From: Tubiluchus corallicola
Lineage: Eukaryota; Priapulida; Priapulimorpha; Priapulimorphida; Tubiluchidae
NCBI GenBank assembly: GCA_030141605.1
Contig: JAQGDQ010000896.1
Span: forward strand, 15,001 to 70,000
Direction of reading: 5' to 3'
DNA: 55,000 bases
Shown: in pieces, positions 33,595-55,000 of the stretch
How the letters are laid out: every line of letters begins with the position of its first letter
How positions within the stretch are numbered: position 1 is the first letter of the stretch
Made by a program: the position numbers and the translations under genes
Notes under the pieces: generated by a model
Seen by the model: only the letters and a program-made list of their open reading frames with translations
Told to the model about the DNA's origin: nothing
The model's database searches: none

Positions 33595-34338
33595 GAAGCG
33601 ATAAGTGTTTATTCATGACAAATGGCTGCTCAACTCACACAATAAGTGTTTGTTCATGACAACTGGCTGCTCAACTCACACAATAAGTGTTTGTTCATGA
33701 CAAATGGCTGCTCAACTCACACAATAAGTGTTTGTTCATGACAAATGGCTGCTCAACTCACACAATAAGTGTTTGTTCATGACAAATGGCTGCTAAACTC
33801 ACACAATAAGTGTTTGTTCATGACAACTGGCTGCTCAACTCACACAATAAGTGTTTATTCATGACAACTGGCTGCTCAACGCACACAATAAGTGTTTGTT
33901 CATGACAACTGGCTGCTCAACCCACACAATAAGTGTTTGTTCATGACAAATGGCTGCTCAACTCACACAATAAGTGTTTGTTCATGACAAATGGCTGCTC
34001 AACTCACACAATAAGTGTTTGTTCATGACAAATGGCTGCTCAACTCACACAATAAGTGTTTGTTCATGACAACTGGCTGCTCAACTCACACAATAAGTGT
34101 TTGTTCATGACAACTGGCTGCTCAACTCACACAATAAGTATTTGTTCATGACAAATGGCTGCTCAACTCACACAATAAGTGTTTGTTCATGACAAATGGC
34201 TGCTCAACTCACACAATAAGTGTTTGTTCATGACAACTGGCTGCTCAACTCACACAATAAGTGTTTGTTCATGACAACTGGCTGCTCAACTCACACAATA
34301 AGTATTTGTTCATGACAAATGGCTGCTCAAGTCACACC
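33595..34338. repeat. 41-bp minisatellite, about 18 copies
   Basis: The unit is AATAAGTGTTTGTTCATGAC followed by AAATGGCTGCTCAACTCACAC. The AAA/AAC alternation (ACAAATGG or ACAACTGG) recurs in runs of two or three, a trace of multi-unit duplication. Confidence 0.95.
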
Positions 34339-34339
34339 T

Positions 34340-34683
34340 TTTGCTTTTTACAATAAATTCTAAACAAAAAATATTTAAAATGCAATAAAATTACGAAATG
34401 ACAAATAACAGCATAAAATTTTCTAATTCTAATAAAGTGATAAAACTCTACAATAACAGTTTTAGTGTAATTTTACATTTTTATAAATTTACAAGTATGG
34501 TTGCTTTTCAGACAGGGAAAATTTTTATACATGATCTAGTTTCTGTCAAAATTTTACATTAAATTGATTACATGGCACTCTGTGAAAAGCTGCTAATAAA
34601 ACAAACGTGTCGGAAATTGAATATGAATTCACAGCAAACGTTGTTGGGCATTCGGGCTAGCTGTCTGAATTAATGTAAACAGT
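34340..34683. other. Gene-free AT-rich stretch
   Basis: No gene or repeat recognised. Confidence 0.45.
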
Positions 34684-34686
34684 CAT

Positions 34687-35463
34687 AAACCCTGTTTACA
34701 CTGGACAGAAAATACCACACCCGGTGGGGACATATCTGGATCTAATGCAACATACAGTCACACAGCCAGAAAGACTACTACGGACAGGGTTGGACTATCA
34801 TATAGCAGAGTACAGGCTGCAGCCTAGGGTCTTTTAAACTTGGAGGGTCAAGGTTTGGTAATAATTGGAAAAAGTCCATTACCGTTGTGTTGAAGTATGT
34901 GCTAATTTAGTTGGGAATAAATAGTAAAATAGGGTATTTCTTAAATAATATGTTTATTGGCAAACAAAAGATAACTTTTCTAGTTTATTTAAAGAATTTG
35001 CAATAAGTTTATTTCAAACTATGTAAATGTTGCTGAAACACACCAGGAGCGAAAAATATTCAAGACGGGTGCGAGTGATTTAGAGAGTGGCTCCATCTCA
35101 GTAGTGGCATAATTCAACAGCCTAACTGTCTAGGGGCCCCAAGAGGTCAACATCCCGCTCTGAATACGAGTAGTGAACTTTTCGGATTACTTTCCTAATG
35201 TGATCCTGGAAGATTAATACATTCAGGACCTGGATTGTAATGAAAAAAGCAAATTACCTCATGATGTATCTTTTTGCTATGCACAGTACAGCTCTTCATT
35301 TCATTGTTAATGACACAAAGGCAAAAATAAGTCCACATATCTACATGCTGTTCTACATGTGAACAGTGGCACAAACTAACAAAGTCATTAAAGGTGTGAA
35401 AAGTATTAAGATCATCCAGGATGTGTCCAGTATCTTCTCTCGTCATGTAAACAGGGCTTTATA
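34687..35463. mobile_element. Inverted-repeat element interrupted by a hAT-like MITE
   Basis: AAACCCTGTTTACACTGGAC at the left matches, inverted, AAGCCCTGTTTACATGACG at the right edge near 35460. Removing the nested element at 34785-35162 leaves about 390 bp, a normal MITE size. The minus-strand 83-codon frame inside is not recognisable. Confidence 0.6.
34785..35162. mobile_element. hAT-like MITE, copy 3 (nested)
   Basis: 378 bp from CAGGGTTGGACT to ATCCCGCTCTG. The internal GGCTGCAGCCTAGGGTCTTTT and CTAGGGGCCCCAAGAGGTCA resemble copy 1. Flanking 8-mers ACTACGGA and AATACGAG agree at 5 of 8. It sits inside the element at 34687-35463. Confidence 0.65.
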
Positions 35464-37161
35464 ACCAAGCCTTAAGCTTCAATAATTTGTTTAAAGTTTA
35501 AAATGAATACTATATTGGGTGGCGCAGAAAAAATGTGCCGAAATGAAAAAAATGTGTTTAGACAATGCATTAGTTTTTGACTGAAAAAGTTACGAATTTA
35601 TAGTTTCGGTAGGTTTTCAAGTTTCGGTTAAGAAAGTTTTGCATGTTAAAAAATTAAATGCCAGAACAATATCAGCTATAGTCATCAACTGAAAAACAGC
35701 TGTGTTGTGTGTAAAGTATCCAGTAGATGGCAGCACCACAATAAAGAAATCAATCACTTTACATCATTGTCTTCACTAGAAAAGATAAACCACTGATAAA
35801 GATGTTTTATCAAGAAAAATGGGACTCGATTCTCTGGGTTGTGGTGTCCAGAATTCCTTAAAGGGAGTGTACAGTGGCTGCACAGAACCGTTTGATGCAG
35901 AGGAACAAAAGGTTTAAATGGTTGAGTACTAAACACCCCCTTTTAAAAAACTGAAAAAGCTATTGGATAAAATGCCTTCGTTTAGTTTGCAGTAAAAATG
36001 GTGGACACATAGTGCACTGCTGTAACTTTTAGCAATAGTGGCAAAAATTTTTTCTGGCATTTAGTTTATTAACTTGCTGATTAAACTCCTCTATCTTTGG
36101 ACAATTCCAAGGGAAATATCCTAACATTTTTACTCTTTATACATAAATGTGTGTCACATCAATGTGGCAATTTTCAAGATTCCATCATTTTTTTTCTAGT
36201 GATATCGTGATCAAATCTTTGGTACTTTCTGCACTACATGATTTATCAGTACGGCAAATTCTCTGAATGCATCTAGCGAATTTCGTAGCACATGATGTGC
36301 CCTGGTGCCCAACTTACAAACTATTCTAAAAAATTCTTGAGAGCAGTGTCCGCGCCACCTGCTGGTAGTCACCACAGTCAATATTTCTTCACAATCTTAT
36401 TTACAATGTTATTAAAGTGTAACCTGTTGTGTTATTAGCAGGCATTCGTGGAGGGCAGCACAAGTTCAACTTAAGTTGGAACAAGTTTGTACAAACTCAC
36501 TCTACACCTAGGATAAACAGACGTTTGTGAAGAAACATTGAGTAAGCGTTACCTGCAGGAATTCTATATTGGAATACATTCCATTAGGATAAATCTGTAA
36601 ATGTACAATTAACGTAATAATGAATGTAATTAATAACAATTACAATTTATAATTACAATATCGTGAATCTACAAATATAGCTAATGTTATCTCAAGCTGT
36701 CATTAACCACACAGTGCTCATCCAGCTTACAGGTTACAATGATTTATAAATACATAAAATGAACATTTAAATTGTGTTATGTATAAACCTCACAATAATG
36801 AAAAATTTATTATTACTTAATTTTAATTAAGAGATGCTAGACTTAAGTTTTAATGTAAACTGTGTAAAAATTCAGTTAAAGGCCAACTAAGTAAGTGTCA
36901 AAGTTTTCCCTGAAAACAGTAATTTGAGAAAAAGAGTATCTTTGTGGTGAAATGGATAGCATAACCCTATAATGGTTATAAAAAAGATGGTCTTGGTTCA
37001 AACTTAGTGGAAGGGCAACTTTTTTCAGACTTTCTAATTTAGCCTAGTTTTCATGGATTATATGAACAGTTCATGTAAAATGCCAATATCAATACAATTA
37101 GCGTAGCTGATCAGATTTGCACGTTTTGAAAAGAATGTAAGTTGATGATGACTGCAAAACG
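35464..37161. other. Gene-free stretch with one tRNA-like segment
   Basis: At about 36935-37010, TATCTTTGTGGTGAAATGG followed by GGTTCAAACTT looks like a Pol III A and B box pair (old SINE head). Otherwise no gene, exon or clear repeat seen. Confidence 0.4.
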
Positions 37162-37441
37162 GTCAAAGGTTAAGCGAACTAGACAACACATTTGTGTACA
37201 CGTGACATCGCAGCCCATGCTAGTGTAATAGTAACAGTTTTAACAGCTAGCTAGAACCTTACCTAGTTCATTTTTTCTTGTTCTCAAACAAGATGCAGCT
37301 AGTAAATCACTCTACACACAGACTAATGCATAATCAAGTAGTAAAGTCCACGTAATACAACAAGGAAATAGTGTCGCAAATGAAGTTGCTGAACCAATGC
37401 GGCAGACAGCTTTGTTTGCTGGGGTTCACTTAACCTTTGAC
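37162..37441. mobile_element. 280-bp MITE with 18-bp inverted ends, copy 1
   Basis: The left end GTCAAAGGTTAAGCGAAC and right end GTTCACTTAACCTTTGAC are inverted repeats with one mismatch. The interior (GTAAATCACTCTACACACAG, AATGCATAATCAAGTA) matches the inverted copy at 44241-44532. Non-coding. Confidence 0.8.
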
Positions 37442-38056
37442 ATACAAGAACTGCGCATGAGCATAGCAAAACTGTGAAAAGGCTTACAGGTGTGCTGCCA
37501 TCACATTACAGCTCCCACGTTGATGTTTTTGTTAGATAAATGAGTGAATCATTAAGATTTTACGGAGACAAGATCGTAGGACGAGCAAAACGACACCCTA
37601 CTTCATTGTCACCTACTGAGTTGGCCTTTCAGTATGATCTCAAACTCTTCAGAAAACGGAACAATAATGCACTAGCAACTTTTTCTATTATTTCCAGATT
37701 TTTCTGGTTATCCTTTGTTTAATACGGACGATGTGCGATTAATAACGCCCTGAGAATAACTTCTACACAGACTCGGTTATAACCAATATACACATTGGAA
37801 TCAAAATGGCCAATATTAAAAGCTAATCTGACATTACAAAGCAAAACGTCTCTGCAAAACGCACTTTTATACATGCAAAATAAATTCACTTCAAATAGCT
37901 TAAAATAAATACTGTAAGTTCAGTAATAATGATAAAAAACAGGTAAAGGACAGCACAAATTTCAGATGCAGCAAAAAATGATTCATTGTCAATTTCTTAA
38001 TTGCAAAATCCGCAATCTGTCTGTGATTGATTGACATGATTGGCTTTTTGCAAACC

Positions 38057-38764
38057 TTAAAGGAAAACAGGACTATTTTTCAGATCGTTTTCTATTTAAT
38101 CTAATTTACTTTTTTATTCCAAAATGCCATCAATAATACATTGTTACATGCATTACAGTCAAGATATTTCTACTACAAAACAGAACAAAATTTAAAGTTT
38201 CACCAGATATTGAGATACAGGGCAAGAAGGTAGACTTGTACAGGCCTGAATTTACATTTTATCATCTGTAAAAAAGCCAAAATGTTTCTGATAATTAAAT
38301 ATTAGCTTAGAAATCTAATTAACTGCCAGTGAGCACAGTTCTTGATGACTTTACAACTGAACATAATTCTCTGAGAGCAGAAACATTCCTTGTACACAGT
38401 TGGATGCCTATCCAAGAGCAAAACTGAATATAGTACTAGTGTACTGTACCCACACCAATTAAGCAAATTTTAAGCAAAAGAAACTTAAATTCCAAATTTA
38501 CTGCAGTGTTAACACATCACTTCACAAGACTGTGTCTCATCACAAGTTAAGTGTTTTTCTGATCAGTACAGTGCCTATTTTTTGTACATTTTACGCTTAT
38601 GAGGTAGGCACTGTCGTCCATCTAACCAGGTTTCTACATAACAAGTCATTCTTGCAAAACAATATTTTCTCTCTCAATATTTTATTTTATGAGTTAGATA
38701 ATTTTGGGGCCTGTTATGGCATAATAATAATAATGGCATAAAATTGCGTCCTGTTTTCCTTTAA
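38057..38764. mobile_element. TTAA-flanked MITE, copy C
   Basis: 708 bp including TTAA at both ends. The 13-bp ends AGGAAAACAGGAC and GTCCTGTTTTCCT are perfect inverted repeats. The TTAA duplication is the piggyBac target signature. No transposase frame; the interior differs from copies A and B, so the family shares ends more than cores. Confidence 0.85.
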
Positions 38765-40417
38765 CTTTTCAAGAAAGTTAACTATGGTTGAAAAGAAAAC
38801 ACTGCAATATTAATCATCATCAGATAGTTCAGAACATAAAAACAGAGCTAGGAGGGAATGTAACAATATATAATACTGTCACTTATTAAATAATAAATAA
38901 ACAATAATTAAGAGCCTGAGGTAAACTTGCAGTAAATGCCCTATTATGTCAGTAATTAAAATTAATAAATTTTATTTATCCGTTTGATGCATTAAGTACC
39001 AAAAAATGATTCTACAACTGAACTGCTGAGATCCGAATGCTGCGAAACACAGTAAAACCTTATAATGATTATGGTGATTCTGTGATATATATACATATAC
39101 AACAGAGTGAACTACAACACCCATAACTCTTTATAAAAACCGCTACGATTAAAACAGCTAAAAACAAATGGCGCATGATAACAACAACAACAATAACAAT
39201 AATAACAATAGAAGTGTAAAGATAATCAAATATACAAGGTATTTTAAATAAAGGTTTCTAATGTGTCTCGGCTACACTTTCTAATCCAGGATGATGTAGG
39301 ATGACGATCATGAATAGAAAAAGTGGATAGGAGGGGCAGTAAAAAGTTGGGAGATTATTGGCCAGCTTCACTTATCAAACAAATCTGCCTTTTAATGAAA
39401 AATATTACTAAAAGCCACTATTTGTGAAAACATAGTAATAAAATTCTCTTACCTTTAGTTATGAAAAGTGTCAAAACTTAGTGAAAAAAACCACAATGTA
39501 GTGGCCCAAAAATTTAATCAAACATTTATATAAGTCACTAGGTTTACATAAAACAATAGAGTAGTCTAGCAGAGACAATTAATGTACCATATAAATAAAA
39601 ACTTTTTACTAGGTTCAAATTATTAACTGTAAATACAAAGTAGAGATATACATACATTTACATGTATATTATAATGTAGGTAAAACAAATGCAGATAAAT
39701 ATGTATGTAAGCAAAGCTCTGCAAAAAGTAAAGTTAATAATATACACACACCACAATGATAGTTCTGCTCCAAACAAATGATCACAGATGATTGTTTTCA
39801 CAAAACAGTGCGAGATTCTTAAAAATTTGCACACTAGATGGCAGCTGCAATAATTTCCATCAATGCTGTAGAAAGCATTACGTTTATAAGACGCAACTAA
39901 TTATAAGACTACATTAGCTTCCCCCATCAAGTAGGGGCCATTCAAAAATTACCAAGCACAATTTTGATCATTTTTGTACACTCTCCCCCTTGTCACAGCA
40001 TATAACATGTTCAGAAACTTCCTAGAAATTACATAATGGCAGCTATAGTAGCCCTCATTGTAGGTTTCTGTTTTAGAAATGTAGGAGTTTTTGGACTGAC
40101 GGATTAACTAAGCCTTAAAGTGTCAAATGAACCACTTCATCACTACTCCATACTCTTACGCATTACGTAATTTTTGAACAGCCCCTAAGCAAAATTGCTT
40201 TGCAAGACATGCTGCCATCTAGCATCAGGAAATTGTACGAAATCAGCTATGAGCGTTAATACATAATTTCTAGGCTTTGTACTTACAAAATAGACTAACC
40301 TTTATGTGAGATTTTTTTTCTTACAAACAAAACGGCCTAGTTGGCTTCCACTGATTGCATCATCTTCATGCAATCATGTGCACAGTATGCATCATCTGAT
40401 TAATTAAGCATGTTCAA
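38765..40417 (-). other. Probable CaMKI 3' UTR and downstream sequence
   Basis: Follows the kinase stop on the minus strand. Minus-strand ATTAAA occurs near 39391 and 39510 and AATAAA near 38681 and 38972, but none can be chosen as the real end. Small ATA/AAC microsatellites lie near 39180-39215. No other gene recognised. Confidence 0.35.
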
Positions 40418-54390
<13,973 letters not shown>

Positions 54391-54554
54391 CTAATACATG
54401 AAAAAAAACAGTAACTATAAATAGAGAAGACAGCTTAATGAAGCAACAATACAAAGCGAAAATTTTCTGCTAATGTTTACAATTTCTCACACACAAGAAA
54501 TTAGTTCGAAAAGCTAAATAACAGATATAGCTTTTTCCCAACTCCGTTCTTCAA

Positions 54555-54720
54555 TTCCATAATCTAAAACAAATTAGGACAAATACCCATTATGGAGCGA
54601 ACTCTATAATGAAGCAAGCAATTCTACCTTGGAATTCTCTACAATTACAGGCTAAACAAACCAGGAACCTTTAAATCAGCATTTAAAACAAAATTAAAAT
54701 CATTAATATTAACTACATGA
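54555..54720 (+). pseudogene. LINE ORF2 C-terminal remnant
   Basis: WNSLQLQAKQTRNL, then after a frame change TFKSAFKTKLKSLILTT and TGA at 54718. WNSLP..(I/L)R...S...FK..LK..L is the usual C-terminus of CR1/jockey-type reverse transcriptases. Broken and short. Confidence 0.6.
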
Positions 54721-55000
54721 AATGATCACGCCAGTACGACAACATACACACTAATTCAGAATCCATGGTCATATTAATTAAATCATAATTTTCAATATTT
54801 GTGAATAGTTGTAAATAAGTTTTATTTTTATTTGTTATTTCTTTTCGTTACTGCACAGTAGTTTAGATTGCACTGACGCATTTGCCTCTAGCAGTGTAAG
54901 TATTTATTAACTAACACTGACTGATCATCTCTGTAAAGTCTTTTGTTCAATGATTATAATTTATGATTATACTTTAATGGCAAAAAAATTATATATATAT

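Noticed and set aside
31616-34338. Regular repeats that might suggest a CRISPR array
   Set aside because: Units are contiguous with no unique spacers, in an animal genome; these are minisatellites.
35195-35936. Minus-strand 83- and 60-codon ORFs
   Set aside because: The first lies within a nested MITE and the second beside it; no recognisable protein or splice support.

Overview
The window is AT-rich animal (metazoan) nuclear DNA, not bacterial. The evidence is spliced genes with GT-AG introns of 0.3-5.4 kb, AATAAA signals, tRNA-derived SINE-like copies, MITEs, LINE remnants and many mini- and microsatellites. An intronic (CCCTAA)n block suggests TTAGGG-type telomeres, which argues against most insects and nematodes. 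Compact intronless gene pairs and abundant minisatellites would suit a marine invertebrate such as a tunicate, but nothing here fixes the phylum.

Genes, left to right. (1) 14907-24235, + strand: ten 3' exons of an MFSD4A-type major facilitator transporter. The first two or so membrane segments were not found. (2) 27965-29851, + strand: a compact cluster made of a possible spliced 46-codon small ORF, then intronless COX20 (cytochrome c oxidase assembly), then intronless HGH1 (eEF2-folding chaperone). COX20 and HGH1 are 43 nt apart. The gap has no AG dinucleotide and no AATAAA, and the only obvious poly(A) signal follows HGH1, so the sequence predicts one dicistronic mRNA. (3) 40418-54390, - strand: the five 3' exons of a Ca2+/calmodulin-dependent protein kinase I. 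They run from the catalytic-loop PEN motif through the activation loop and calmodulin-binding segment to the stop. The 5' half lies beyond the right edge.

Regions. 1-14.9 kb has no gene I can support. It holds degenerate tandem repeats, a pentanucleotide array, a minisatellite with higher-order structure, dispersed repeats, an RFX X-box, SINE copies, a polypurine tract and two kinds of MITE. 14.9-24.2 kb is the transporter, with a telomere-like block, a hAT-type MITE, a 43-bp minisatellite and tRNA-like elements in its introns. 24.2-28 kb is intergenic with one inverted-repeat element. 28-29.9 kb is the COX20-HGH1 pair. 30-40 kb is repeat-rich, with a pogo-like MITE, three consecutive minisatellites, nested MITEs and the probable kinase 3' UTR. 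40.4-55 kb is the kinase, with large introns full of MITEs, a SINE, LINE fragments and four minisatellites.

The clearest repeat result is a TTAA-flanked MITE family (piggyBac-like) with four copies sharing AGGAAA-type ends. One copy carries a long perfect foldback and one is interrupted by a second MITE. Almost all long open frames outside the genes come from tandem arrays whose period is a multiple of three, or from homopurine or telomere-like sequence.
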